Source of the DNA: Gammaproteobacteria bacterium
Lineage (GTDB): Bacteria > Pseudomonadota > Gammaproteobacteria > DSM-16500
Reading direction: 5' to 3'
Assembly (NCBI GenBank): GCA_031291255.1
Contig: JARLJN010000074.1
Location: 21,514-85,513 of the forward strand
DNA length: 64,000 bases
The translations under genes were made by a program, and so were the position numbers. Each line of letters starts with the position of its first letter. Positions within the stretch are counted from its first letter, which is position 1. The notes beneath the pieces were generated by a model, which ran no database searches, was not told the DNA's origin, and saw only the letters and a list, made by a program, of their open reading frames with translations. Of this stretch, positions 27,175 to 36,505 are shown one piece after another.

Positions 27175-28127
27175 GTACGATTCTCCAGCACCCATGGGTT
27201 TTCATGCAAGTATTTAATCGTTTGCATTACACCATCACGAATTGACAATTTAGGCTTCCAACCTAACTTACGAATTTTGCTGCAATCTAAAAATATAAAT
27301 GGGTTATCACCTATCCAACCACTTTCACCACCGCCATAATTGAGTTCTGGTTTAACTTGTAAATAATCACAAATCCAACCTATAGAATCATTAACCTGAC
27401 AATATTCATCTGTACCTAAATTGAAGATATTCACTTTGTCATCGCTATGTTTCAACGCCCATTGAATTGCGTCTATGCAATCTTGTATATATAAATAGGA
27501 TTTTCGTTGTTTACCATTACCTAAGATAAATAATTTGCTAGGATCAACTAATAACTGTTTGTAAAAATCAAAAACATGTCCATGCGTGTAACGTTCACCT
27601 AAAATAGAAACAAATCGGAATATGTAAGCTTTGAAATTAAATCCTTCGCAATAGGCTTGTATAAGCCCTTCTGCTGCTAATTTGGATGCACCATACAATG
27701 AAGTTTGCACGGGAAATGGTGCATTCTCTGGTGTAGGAATCACAGTAGCTTCGCCATAAATAGAACCTGTAGAAGCAAATGCAATTTGTTTTATATTGTG
27801 AGCACGCATTGCTTCTAAAACATAAAAAGTCACTAAAACATTTTGTTCCAAATCTTTATTAGGATGATCTGTGCCAAAACGTACGTCAGCGTTTGCAGCG
27901 AAATGGAATACCATATCGCAACCTTGCATAGACTGTGTTACCAAATCTCTGTCATGCAAATCACCATTAATTAAAGTAAAATTCGGTGATTTTTTCGCAT
28001 TTTCTAAAAATTCTTGCAGCCCTGTAGAAAAATTATCATATCCTACAACTTGATGACCTTCTTGTAACAATCGATCTGTTAAATTACTGGCAATGAATCC
28101 GGCACAGCCTGTGATAAAGTATTTCAA
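27171..28127 (-). CDS. NAD-dependent epimerase/dehydratase
   Basis: A 318-aa extended SDR of the UDP-glucose 4-epimerase/dTDP-glucose 4,6-dehydratase superfamily. GCAGFIASNL is the NAD loop, DNFSTG follows strand 2, STGSIYGEA plus YGASK give the Ser/Thr and YxxxK active-site residues, and RFVSILGERYTHGHVFDF is the substrate region. It lacks the Asp-Glu pair of dehydratases after the STG, which favours an epimerase. First gene of the coupled five-gene set; a 46-base gap separates it from the upstream methyltransferase, and it is probably in the same operon. Confidence 0.83.
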   Translation of the reverse strand: MKYFITGCAGFIASNLTDRLLQEGHQVVGYDNFSTGLQEFLENAKKSPNFTLINGDLHDRDLVTQSMQGCDMVFHFAANADVRFGTDHPNKDLEQNVLVTFYVLEAMRAHNIKQIAFASTGSIYGEATVIPTPENAPFPVQTSLYGASKLAAEGLIQAYCEGFNFKAYIFRFVSILGERYTHGHVFDFYKQLLVDPSKLFILGNGKQRKSYLYIQDCIDAIQWALKHSDDKVNIFNLGTDEYCQVNDSIGWICDYLQVKPELNYGGGESGWIGDNPFIFLDCSKIRKLGWKPKLSIRDGVMQTIKYLHENPWVLENRT

Positions 28128-28173
28128 TTGTATGACTCTCCAATTAGGTAAATAGTTTTTCTAAACATGCAGT

Positions 28174-28893
28174 TTAATTTTTTGGTCGCAAGGTCAGTCC
28201 TAAGCACAAATTTAAATTTATGCTTGGTATATAAAACGGAAAATAACTATCATGCGTAATATAAAAATACCGCTCTAGTTCAGTGATAATTTCGTGAGGT
28301 TGATTTATATGCTCTCTTTCTATAAGCCATTTATAGGGCTGTTTATATTTTTTTTCAAATACACGTTGCGCGGAAATGCGCCTAGCTAATGAATACATCC
28401 AGCCCCCTTCACAGGGTATCACAACCGAAAAATAACCATTTTGCTTATCGCATAAACGATACATTTCTTTGATAGCAGCTGGTAAATTTGGTAAATGTTC
28501 TAAAACATGAATCGCCAATATACGTTCGAAGTAACCATCTTCAAAAGGTAACCTCTCCTGACAATTCCCAACCACTGTTTGAATTTTAGGATACCGCAGT
28601 CGAATAGCATCAGCCATGTTTTCTCTAAGCTCTAACGCGACATAATTTTCTTTTTGACTATCGGTAAGATTTTCATATTGTATATGCTCTCCCAAACCAG
28701 CGCCGATTTCTAAAGTATGCAAAAAATTTGTGGGTGCATGCGTAATAGGATAACCATGATTAAATTTTTCAATAAGGCCATATCTAGCATTTCCTGCTAA
28801 CACTTCATGCCAAAGCTGCATAAACTCATCACTAATGCGTTGCTGATCTAGTGTCAAAGGCGGGAAAACTTTAGGCCACTTATTAGCGTTCAT
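28174..28893 (-). CDS. Class I SAM-dependent methyltransferase
   Basis: A 239-aa protein. Motif I reads TLEIGAGLGEHIQYE (about 60-74), followed by ALELRENMADAI, GNCQERLPFEDGYFERILAIHVLEHLPNLPAAIKEMYRL. Methyltransf_11 family. The start overlaps the stop of the GT2 gene by one base (TAATG), so they are coupled. An equivalent pair, a methyltransferase joined to a GT2, exists as a single fused protein at 34953-36416, which suggests the two proteins act on the same lipid-linked intermediate. Confidence 0.82.
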   Translation of the reverse strand: MNANKWPKVFPPLTLDQQRISDEFMQLWHEVLAGNARYGLIEKFNHGYPITHAPTNFLHTLEIGAGLGEHIQYENLTDSQKENYVALELRENMADAIRLRYPKIQTVVGNCQERLPFEDGYFERILAIHVLEHLPNLPAAIKEMYRLCDKQNGYFSVVIPCEGGWMYSLARRISAQRVFEKKYKQPYKWLIEREHINQPHEIITELERYFYITHDSYFPFYIPSINLNLCLGLTLRPKN

Positions 28894-29852
28894 TAAATTC
28901 CCTTTTTCTCAATTACCTTGTCTATGATATACATAGGCCTACCTTTCACTTCTTCGTAGATTCGACCTATATACTCACCCATCAGCCCTAAACACAACAA
29001 CTGGACACCTGAAAAAAATGTAACAATCAATACCGTTGTTGATAAACCAGGTGTTAAATCAAACATAAATTTTTGTATTATATACGTTACACCAAGTAAA
29101 AAACTAAATCCTGCAATAGTCGCACCCGCAATTGACATCATTTGTAATGGCCGACTACTAAAACTAATTAAACCGTTTAACCCTATTTTTAATGATCCTG
29201 TTAAACGATTATAGTTACCCTTGCCTAGTAGCCGTGGGTCTCTATCATACTCAACGTAAGCTTGCTTGAAACCCACGTAGGCTACTAACCCTCTTAAAAA
29301 GCCATGCGTTTCATTTAAGCGTCTTAATTCTTCTATCACTCTACGTGACATAATACGAAAATCACCTGTGTCACGCGGGATTTGTATGTCGCTCATTTTA
29401 TTTATGACTTTATAGCCGAAAAAAGAAATCACCCTTTTTATTAATGTTTCACCTTGACGGGACTTGCGTTTGGCATAAACAACTTCATAACCTTCAGAAA
29501 GTTTATGATACATAGCTTGAATCAGCTCAGGTGGATCCTGTAAATCTACATCTATGACCACACAGGTTTCACCTTTACAATTTAAAATGCCTGCCATAGT
29601 CGCAGCGGGTTGACCAAAGCGTCGTGAGAATATCAATAGCTTGATATTACCATCATGATCGATTTCTTTTTGTATTACTTCTTCTGTATTATCAGGGGAT
29701 GGATCTAGACAAAAAATAATTTCGTATGATAATCCAGTCTGATCTATGACTTTTTTCATACGAGTTAAGAAAGGTTTAATATTATCGGCTTCTTTATAGA
29801 CTGGTACGATAATAGAGAGTTGTATATTGCTTGATATCTTAATTTCATCCAT
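28893..29852 (-). CDS. GtrB/ArnC/DPM1-like polyprenyl-phosphate glycosyltransferase
   Basis: A 319-aa GT2 with a cytoplasmic GT-A domain (LSIIVPVYKEADNI, VIDVDLQDPPELI with the DXD-type motif, RDTGDFRIMSRR) and two C-terminal transmembrane helices (about 235-260 and 270-295), then the usual GEYIGRIYEEVKGRP. These features mark enzymes that load a sugar onto undecaprenyl phosphate at the inner face. The lipid-linked sugar would be used outside by a GT-C protein such as those at 29981 or 32426. It heads the operon that runs down to hddA. Confidence 0.9.
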   Translation of the reverse strand: MDEIKISSNIQLSIIVPVYKEADNIKPFLTRMKKVIDQTGLSYEIIFCLDPSPDNTEEVIQKEIDHDGNIKLLIFSRRFGQPAATMAGILNCKGETCVVIDVDLQDPPELIQAMYHKLSEGYEVVYAKRKSRQGETLIKRVISFFGYKVINKMSDIQIPRDTGDFRIMSRRVIEELRRLNETHGFLRGLVAYVGFKQAYVEYDRDPRLLGKGNYNRLTGSLKIGLNGLISFSSRPLQMMSIAGATIAGFSFLLGVTYIIQKFMFDLTPGLSTTVLIVTFFSGVQLLCLGLMGEYIGRIYEEVKGRPMYIIDKVIEKKGI

Positions 29853-29873
29853 TTTACTTTTTCCCTGTGTGAC

Positions 29874-29901
29874 ATATTACAAAACATATCATGCATTTCA
29901 A
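29874..29901 (-). promoter_or_regulatory. Possible sigma70-type promoter for the operon 29852 to 23056
   Basis: On the minus strand TTGAAA (29896-29901, 5 of 6) and TAATAT (29874-29879, 4 of 6) are 16 bases apart, about 20 bases before the GT2 start. A terminator just upstream (29948-29969) makes an independent promoter here likely. Confidence 0.42.
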
Positions 29902-29947
29902 GATGTGACATTCTATGCTGGGTTGGATTTAATTTAAAGAACAAATA

Positions 29948-29969
29948 TAAAAATGGGCAGTAACGCCCA
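29948..29969 (-). terminator. Intrinsic terminator after the 721-aa membrane protein gene
   Basis: On the minus strand TGGGC, a six-base loop and GCCCA are followed directly by TTTTT. It begins 12 bases after the stop of the gene at 29981-32146, the classic layout of a short intrinsic terminator, although the stem has only five pairs. Confidence 0.6.
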
Positions 29970-29980
29970 GTTTATTGTGT

Positions 29981-32146
29981 TTAACACTCTATAGTAACGG
30001 GTGTTGAATTAAAATTAATACGAAGCTGCCTCCAACGTGATTGCGCTAAACTGAATCCTACGAAACTACAGAACATAATTATTCCGAAAATCGATATTAG
30101 CCAAACTGTGACCGGTAATGAATACCGAACTATGATAGGACTAGATAAACTATGTGTTGTTACAACCAGCCTGTGATTGAAATCTACCTCACCATTCAAA
30201 TGCACACCATTTTGTGAAGGAACTGAAAATTTATTATAAATAACAGGCAGCTCTATCGTATAAAGACCATTATGATTTGGCTGGTGAACATTAAATTTAT
30301 TTTTATTGATTGAAAACACTCTTTTATAACCATGTGATTCATCCAGAGTCAAATCTGTTGCTGGTATAAATGAAGCAGGAGGATCGGAAAGAAGCAAAAC
30401 TTCTTCTGGTCTAATAAGCGACGCTCCTAAATCAATTTTAGTATTGCCAGATAGTGCATATATACGCAAACCATCTTCAGGTTTATTAATTTGAAATAAT
30501 GCTTGGAAACGCCCCCTCTGCACTTCAATAACATTTGAGACTGGATGTGCTGGATCACCTACTTTAGCAATAAATATTTTAACTTTTTCTACATTATCTC
30601 TCGTTTTTCCAGTGATTTTTAAATATGAAGCTATATTGTCTGCATTGGATAAATTAAGGATATTACGTGCATCAAGCCAGCCATCGTACCAATTTCGTAA
30701 ATATTTTTCATGTGTAGAGTTTGCGTAAAAGGCATTGTATTCGTAACCCTTAAGATATTGCACATCTGGAAATTGTTGATCTGGCATATGAAATAAGATG
30801 ACAGGCAGTTGACTTATAGTGATCAATATGAAAATTATAGCCCCAATGTTGCGTGACATGTTTGGAAAACTAACACAGAGAGCAAAGGATCCCAAAACAC
30901 TCAAAAATGCCAATAATCGAAATGTAAATTGAATAGCACCAAAAAAGCCCGGTAAAAAAGGAAAAATAATATTGGGCAAAAAAGTTAATACAAAAAATAT
31001 AATAAAACTTAAAAATATGCTAAAAGCGGCAATTCTAAGTCCTTTTTTAGCAAAGAATAGACTTGCAATTCCAGGTATTGTCCACCAGCCTATAGTAAAG
31101 AAAAATTCACGTTTTGTTCCACTCCAGGGCTCGACGAACTGCTTAGGAAAAAAACTCCATGCTCCCGATAAATCTGCGAGGCGACTTGGGGGATTATGCA
31201 CATCAAAATTTCCGATATAACTAAAAGACAATTCCTTCAGTGTCATTAAAGCTGGCATCCATTGCCAACTAGATGCTGCCAAACCAATTAAAACACCAGC
31301 GGCGAGAATAATTTGAAGTTTAATGTTCTCATTAGCTACATTTTGATTTAATTTCTGAGTATCTGCATAAGCTTTAATATTAAAACATTTTACTACTTGT
31401 ACATATAGAGCATTAAGATACATCAAAATAACATTACTAAAAATAAGCAGACCACATAAGACTACCCCATAGAGCATAAAAATATTATGACTTAAAGCAA
31501 GAATGAAAACTGCCAGTGCCATCGATATGATGACCTTATTGTGCATACTCTTTATTGCAAATGCGTACCCTAGAAGTATCAATGGCAATGCACTTTGGCC
31601 TAGAGATTCTGAAATCCCGCCTCTTCCATAAAAATTACTGATTAACCACGGGGACATAACATAAGCATATCCACCTAGAAAAGAAACCACTCTATTTGCT
31701 CCCAGCACTCGTCCAGCAGCATAGAGAACTATTCCAGAAAATGTGAATGCAAAAATAACTATAAGTTGCAATGAAACAATTGCTGAAATTCCAATAGAAA
31801 TCAGCGGGTATGCAAGAGCACTTTGTAAAAAACCATAATACTGAAAAACCGGCGAATCTATCGTAGGTGCTGTTCCATCAATAGAGCCTCCTCCAAATGT
31901 AACATCACGCGGAAAGATAACCCATCGTGGAATCCATTGGCCGTTATTAAATGATTCCTTAAAATTCAGCGCATAACTCACGGCAGGTCCAAAATCACCA
32001 CATGCCGTAAATTTACCGGTAAAAACAAAGTGCCCATAAATTAAAAAAGAGATGATAGTAAAAAAAAGAATAAGAGAAAGTTTTTTTCTTTGAAAAAAAA
32101 ATTGCGAACTTGCTAAATACAAATGGTGTATTTGATTTTGAATCAT
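29981..32146 (-). CDS. Large polytopic membrane protein, YfhO/GT-C-like
   Basis: A 721-aa protein. A basic N terminus and first helix (LSLILFFTIISFLIYG) lead to an extracytoplasmic loop with GDFGPAVSYALNF, then many hydrophobic segments up to about residue 430, a hydrophilic periplasmic domain of about 240 residues, and one last helix near the C terminus (VWLISIFGIIMFCSFVGF). The general layout resembles YfhO-type or other GT-C membrane glycosyltransferases using polyprenyl-phosphate sugars. It stands just upstream of the GtrB-like gene, which could supply its donor. A terminator follows it. Catalytic residues cannot be assigned with confidence. Confidence 0.6.
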   Translation of the reverse strand: MIQNQIHHLYLASSQFFFQRKKLSLILFFTIISFLIYGHFVFTGKFTACGDFGPAVSYALNFKESFNNGQWIPRWVIFPRDVTFGGGSIDGTAPTIDSPVFQYYGFLQSALAYPLISIGISAIVSLQLIVIFAFTFSGIVLYAAGRVLGANRVVSFLGGYAYVMSPWLISNFYGRGGISESLGQSALPLILLGYAFAIKSMHNKVIISMALAVFILALSHNIFMLYGVVLCGLLIFSNVILMYLNALYVQVVKCFNIKAYADTQKLNQNVANENIKLQIILAAGVLIGLAASSWQWMPALMTLKELSFSYIGNFDVHNPPSRLADLSGAWSFFPKQFVEPWSGTKREFFFTIGWWTIPGIASLFFAKKGLRIAAFSIFLSFIIFFVLTFLPNIIFPFLPGFFGAIQFTFRLLAFLSVLGSFALCVSFPNMSRNIGAIIFILITISQLPVILFHMPDQQFPDVQYLKGYEYNAFYANSTHEKYLRNWYDGWLDARNILNLSNADNIASYLKITGKTRDNVEKVKIFIAKVGDPAHPVSNVIEVQRGRFQALFQINKPEDGLRIYALSGNTKIDLGASLIRPEEVLLLSDPPASFIPATDLTLDESHGYKRVFSINKNKFNVHQPNHNGLYTIELPVIYNKFSVPSQNGVHLNGEVDFNHRLVVTTHSLSSPIIVRYSLPVTVWLISIFGIIMFCSFVGFSLAQSRWRQLRINFNSTPVTIEC

Positions 32147-32425
32147 TTAGAGTCCTTTCAGAACCACACTAAGCATAAACATATACGACTTTTAATTAGT
32201 CTATCCCTGTTACGATTGTGGATGATGCCACATGTACTCTCAGTGTCAAGCCACCCTTGTACGTTAAACCCCATGCTTAAATTAAAAAATATTAATATCT
32301 ACACCTAACATGATGACTCATTTACTCATCATCAAGATTGATTTTACTTATTATGTCAGTACAATTATCAGATTTTGTTTCTCCCATGTAAGAACTGATA
32401 AAAGTTATATGCATAAGGAATATTC

Positions 32426-34951
32426 ATGTCTTGGAAAGACCGTTTAACCGCTTTTTTTACAGCACCTGCCATCAATTTCTTCGATTTTCTAGTAATCGCT
32501 TTTCTTCTATTCGGTGGGATGTACTACCTCCATGATTATTTATATTGGGGTGTGGGTTGGGTAGGTGAATCTCAATACGGTGATGCAGAATTTTGGTGGA
32601 ACGGAGCAGTACAAGTTGCGGAGGGTATATTTAAAGATAATCCAGGAAAAGGTTTTCGTCCTGGTTACTTCATATTAACTGGCTTCACACTTCCTGTGAT
32701 TGGAATGCTATTTCAACAATTTTACACTTATTTTCTCATCGCATTTCTAACAACTGCTTCTATTTTTTATTTATCCTTACGCCCGTTGCTAGGCAGATGG
32801 GTAGCTGCATGCGTGGTGGGAATGTTAATATTCAACCCATTCACAGCTGAATGGGTTGCAACCTCTACAACTGACAGCACTGGCCTTATGCTAAATTTAG
32901 CTGCATTAAGTTGTTTGTTATTTGGAGTAAACAATAAATTAAAACGATCCTGGTTAATCGCTTTCGGACTATTTTTCGCGATGGCGACATTAACTAGACC
33001 CTTAATGACACCATTTATTGGAATCGTACTACTTGCATTGCTTGCATTACCCAAAGAACCTTTTAAAAAACGCTTAGGCATAATGGTATGTGTACTGCTT
33101 GCATTCACAGCACCCACTTTATTATGGATGACAACACAAAAATTAATAATCAATCAATGGTCATTATCATCCAATGATGCCTCTGCTTTTTATGCTGCTA
33201 GTGATCCAGCTATCCAAGTTTGGAATCCAACTATGTATGGTCATATACAGGAAATTGCAGCCAAACGTAATAACATAAGCCTTACGGATGTTGATGAAAA
33301 ATTAACTAACCGCACCTTTTGGCAAGAGACCATAAAAAATTACCAACTCTATTCACAATATCATTTTAAACGTGCAGCGCCACATGTATGGGAGATTGCT
33401 CGTTTCTCTCCAAAAATCTCGGTGCATGGAACAGATACTTGGCGTACAGCTTTATTCATTTTAATCACAGCGGGTTTATCACTTTTTTTCTTGTTTAAAA
33501 AAAGGTGGTTTAGATCATTGCTGTGCATAGGATTTGGTATAGCGATATACCAATACACTCCGCTGTTATTATACATGACCTTAATTGGTGGCACCCTTGC
33601 ATTACTTAGTGGCAGACGCGCAGAAAAGCTTGGAATATTTTTCTTAAGCGCATACTGGTTTACAGGTGTGTTTGCACTCTATTTAGTAGGTGGAACCTGG
33701 GGAACACCCTCATTTACTGCTTTGTTTGATTTGAATGCGTTAGGTTATCGCCTGGGAACCCAATTCTTTTTTGTGGGTGATTTACTTGCAGCTTACTGCC
33801 TTGTTTGGTTAGCTTATTTTAAATTTAAGCTAACACCTCAACTTGAACTTTCTAATATTAAAAAATTATGTCAGAACTTATTTTGTAAACCCTCTCCTAT
33901 TGCAGGAATAGCTGTAATGGGATACATAGGATCTGTTTTAACAGCAACTACAGTGATTTATTTTGTCGGAGGATACGTTGCTATTCAACGAGCTTATGTT
34001 CGCACCCATGCAGAAGCAACATTATTTCCCACTTTAGAACCTATCAATAATCTATATAAACAGCGCGCTGGACATAATGTTGCTCTTGGCATCAGCAAAC
34101 AGGGAGCACTCACTAACTTAGTTCCCAATAAAGCTGACTTTATATTCACAGGAACCATTAGTCCTTTTATTTGGAACTTGTCAGGACAAGAACGTGTGCA
34201 ACTTAAAGTTTATGCTCAAAATAAAATGCATCCTATCACTATGGGGCCTAGTTCTATTTATCTTGATATCCCTAAGCATATTCAAATCAAAGATTGGGCA
34301 GGCCACAGAGGTGCTTTCATTGTTCGTCAAATAACAGATCAGCATAATGTCAGCAACCTTCCTTATTATTTAACAAACCCAGAAATTATCGCTTTTTTTC
34401 CTCTCGCCTCGGATGAAAAAAGTTACGACTTATCAAAAGCAATCTGGTTTCCTCTTGTGAAAAATGCCACTCAACTTGCAAGTGACGGTCACTTGCAAAG
34501 CGGTAATAATAAAATCAATTGGAGTCAAGATTCTGGTTCAGCACATTTTCAGAGAAGATTTTATTTAACGCCCCAAGTGCATAATAAAAAAATTCTGTTA
34601 TCTTTAAATACTAAAACAGCTATAGGCACATCAGAGCTCAGTTTTTCATATGCATTGGCTAAACCCTCTAGTGAAAACAAATCATCATTAGCTGATAAAT
34701 ATTACGATGTCGAAATCACAGCGATTAGTAACAAGAACCCTACTCAACGCCGCGTTATTTTAAAAGCGCATAACCCAGTTGCAACCAAAGATAAAGACGA
34801 CTCTATAAATAGAGTTAATTTTACTCTTCCGCCACATACTCAAAATGTAGAAATCACATTTGATAACCTTTTACCTAAAACAGATATATGGTTTTATGAA
34901 TTCAATTTAAGTGCAAATGATTTTGTACTTGCAACTACAAGGAAGAATTAA
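32426..34951 (+). CDS. Large polytopic membrane protein, ArnT/PMT-like GT-C candidate
   Basis: An 841-aa protein. The first helix is followed by an extracytoplasmic loop with QYGDAEFWWNG, an acidic motif at the site used by GT-C enzymes. About ten or more hydrophobic segments extend to about residue 520, then comes a soluble, beta-rich C-terminal region of about 300 residues (FSYALAK, VNFTLPPHTQNVEITFDNL). ATG 32426 has AAGGAA upstream. The adjacent methyltransferase-GT2 fusion starts one base after its stop, so the two are co-expressed; the GT2 half may prepare the lipid-linked donor. The C-terminal domain could bind the glycan. Confidence 0.6.
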   Translation: MSWKDRLTAFFTAPAINFFDFLVIAFLLFGGMYYLHDYLYWGVGWVGESQYGDAEFWWNGAVQVAEGIFKDNPGKGFRPGYFILTGFTLPVIGMLFQQFYTYFLIAFLTTASIFYLSLRPLLGRWVAACVVGMLIFNPFTAEWVATSTTDSTGLMLNLAALSCLLFGVNNKLKRSWLIAFGLFFAMATLTRPLMTPFIGIVLLALLALPKEPFKKRLGIMVCVLLAFTAPTLLWMTTQKLIINQWSLSSNDASAFYAASDPAIQVWNPTMYGHIQEIAAKRNNISLTDVDEKLTNRTFWQETIKNYQLYSQYHFKRAAPHVWEIARFSPKISVHGTDTWRTALFILITAGLSLFFLFKKRWFRSLLCIGFGIAIYQYTPLLLYMTLIGGTLALLSGRRAEKLGIFFLSAYWFTGVFALYLVGGTWGTPSFTALFDLNALGYRLGTQFFFVGDLLAAYCLVWLAYFKFKLTPQLELSNIKKLCQNLFCKPSPIAGIAVMGYIGSVLTATTVIYFVGGYVAIQRAYVRTHAEATLFPTLEPINNLYKQRAGHNVALGISKQGALTNLVPNKADFIFTGTISPFIWNLSGQERVQLKVYAQNKMHPITMGPSSIYLDIPKHIQIKDWAGHRGAFIVRQITDQHNVSNLPYYLTNPEIIAFFPLASDEKSYDLSKAIWFPLVKNATQLASDGHLQSGNNKINWSQDSGSAHFQRRFYLTPQVHNKKILLSLNTKTAIGTSELSFSYALAKPSSENKSSLADKYYDVEITAISNKNPTQRRVILKAHNPVATKDKDDSINRVNFTLPPHTQNVEITFDNLLPKTDIWFYEFNLSANDFVLATTRKN

Positions 34952-34952
34952 G

Positions 34953-36416
34953 ATGACAATAACAACCCATAATGAAGTTTTTGTACCTGCAGATGAAGGT
35001 AATATGCCTTTTGAAAACAATAGTCATTTGAAAAACGTACAATCATTTTATGATCAAGCCGGAGCTTGTATTACTTGGGCAGGACACCAGTATAGACGTA
35101 TACTGGCGCGCTATTATCAAAGATTAATTCCAGCTAACGCAAGCGTGCTCGAAGTGGGTTGCGGTGATGGCGAGCTATTATCACACTTGGCAAATACTGA
35201 TGTGACAGGTGTAGATCTATCTCCTATTCAAATTGCATTGGCGCAGAAAAAAATCCCGCATGGCAAATTTGAAATGCAATCGGGTGAACACCTGCAACTT
35301 AATAGAAAATTTGATTACATTGTTCTTTCTGAAACAGTCAATCAAGCGAGTGATGTACAACAAATATTTGAAAAACTTAAAACCGTATCTCATCCTAGAA
35401 CACGGCTACTCCTTAATTTTTATAATACTGCTTGGCGTCCATTGCTTAGCTTTGCAACTCTATTAGGATTTAAGGCTAAGCAGCCTGCTAGCAATTGGTT
35501 AAATTCATATGATGTTAAAAACATGCTTGAATTAGCGGGTTGGGATGTCATCAAACAGCAGAGACGTATATTATTGCCGCTGCAAATAGTTGGTCTAGAT
35601 AGACTCATGAATCGATTCCTTGCGCCTCTTCTACCATGGTTTTGTTTGACTACTTTTCAAATTGCACGCCCTATCAGTCCTCCAAAATCAAAATTACCAT
35701 CTATCTCGGTCATTATTCCCGCTCGCAATGAGGCAGGAAATATACATGCTGCTATTAAACGTATGCCTAAACTAGGCAGTCATACAGAAGTTATTTTTAT
35801 TGAAGGACTTTCAAAAGATAACACCTGGGATGAAATACAACGAGTAGCACGTGAAGAATCTGATAACTGGGATATAGTCACGCTGCAACAAACAAAAAAA
35901 GGAAAAGGGAATGCAGTACGTGAAGCATTTGATATTGCCAAAGGTGATATCTTGATAATTCTCGATGCAGATCTTACTATGCCGCCTGAAGAGCTAGGTA
36001 AATTTTACGATGTGCTTGCCTCTGGTAAAGCAGAATTTTGCAATGGTGTTCGTCTAGTCTATCCTATGGAAAAACAAGCCATGCGATTTTTAAATCTATG
36101 TGCAAATAAATTTTTTGGTATTGTTTTTACGTGGGCTTTAGACAATCCAATTAAAGATACACTGTGCGGCACTAAAGCATTATACAGAGAGGATTATCTC
36201 CGTATTGCCGCTAATCGTTCTTACTTTGGTGAGTTTGATCCTTTTGGAGATTTTGATTTACTATTTGGTGCTGATCACCTATTACTTAAAATTGTAGATA
36301 TGCCTATACATTACCGTGATCGCACTTATGGTTCGACTAACATTAGTCGTTGGAGACATGGCGTATTACTTCTTCGTATGCTGTTGGTTGCTATACGTAA
36401 GATCAAGCTAGGATAA
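34953..36416 (+). CDS. Fusion of a SAM methyltransferase and a DPM-like family 2 glycosyltransferase
   Basis: A 487-aa protein with two enzymes. Residues about 25-235 form a class I methyltransferase (VLEVGCGDGELL at 66-77, GVDLSPIQIA, SETVNQ). Residues 250-487 form a GT-A glycosyltransferase: ISVIIPARNEAGNI, EGLSKDNTWDEI, ILDADLTMPPEEL. It has no C-terminal membrane helices apart from a hydrophobic segment (GVLLLRMLLVAI). ATG 34953 is preferred over the in-frame ATG at 34911 because GGAAGAATTAAG precedes it and the upstream codons lie in the previous gene. It likely loads a sugar on a lipid carrier and methylates the same or a nearby product. Confidence 0.86.
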   Translation: MTITTHNEVFVPADEGNMPFENNSHLKNVQSFYDQAGACITWAGHQYRRILARYYQRLIPANASVLEVGCGDGELLSHLANTDVTGVDLSPIQIALAQKKIPHGKFEMQSGEHLQLNRKFDYIVLSETVNQASDVQQIFEKLKTVSHPRTRLLLNFYNTAWRPLLSFATLLGFKAKQPASNWLNSYDVKNMLELAGWDVIKQQRRILLPLQIVGLDRLMNRFLAPLLPWFCLTTFQIARPISPPKSKLPSISVIIPARNEAGNIHAAIKRMPKLGSHTEVIFIEGLSKDNTWDEIQRVAREESDNWDIVTLQQTKKGKGNAVREAFDIAKGDILIILDADLTMPPEELGKFYDVLASGKAEFCNGVRLVYPMEKQAMRFLNLCANKFFGIVFTWALDNPIKDTLCGTKALYREDYLRIAANRSYFGEFDPFGDFDLLFGADHLLLKIVDMPIHYRDRTYGSTNISRWRHGVLLLRMLLVAIRKIKLG

Positions 36417-36418
36417 TC

Positions 36419-36505
36419 GTAGAGTGGCACGGTGTGTTTTTTACACCGTAATCCACCAGTTTTATTTTGGTGGATTACGGCCCTTTAGGGCCTAATCCAC
36501 CCTAC
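36419..36505. repeat. GTAG...CTAC-bounded palindromic element, family B
   Basis: The outer ends GTAGAGTGG and CCACCCTAC pair at 8 of 9 positions. Inside are three hairpins: CGGTGTGTTTTTTACACCG, GTAATCCACC with GGTGGATTAC (36448-36478), and GGCCCTTTAGGGCC. It lies between convergent genes, and its right end supplies the last codons and stop of fcl. Similar text appears at 63918-63944. Confidence 0.8.

Noticed and set aside
32767..33153. Antisense open frame of 128 codons inside the 841-aa membrane protein gene
   Set aside because: Same reason: shadow of a real coding frame with no independent support.
36419..36505. Simple rho-independent terminator
   Set aside because: It has several hairpins, matched outer ends and a partial second copy near 63918, which fits a dispersed repeat better, though it may also terminate transcripts.
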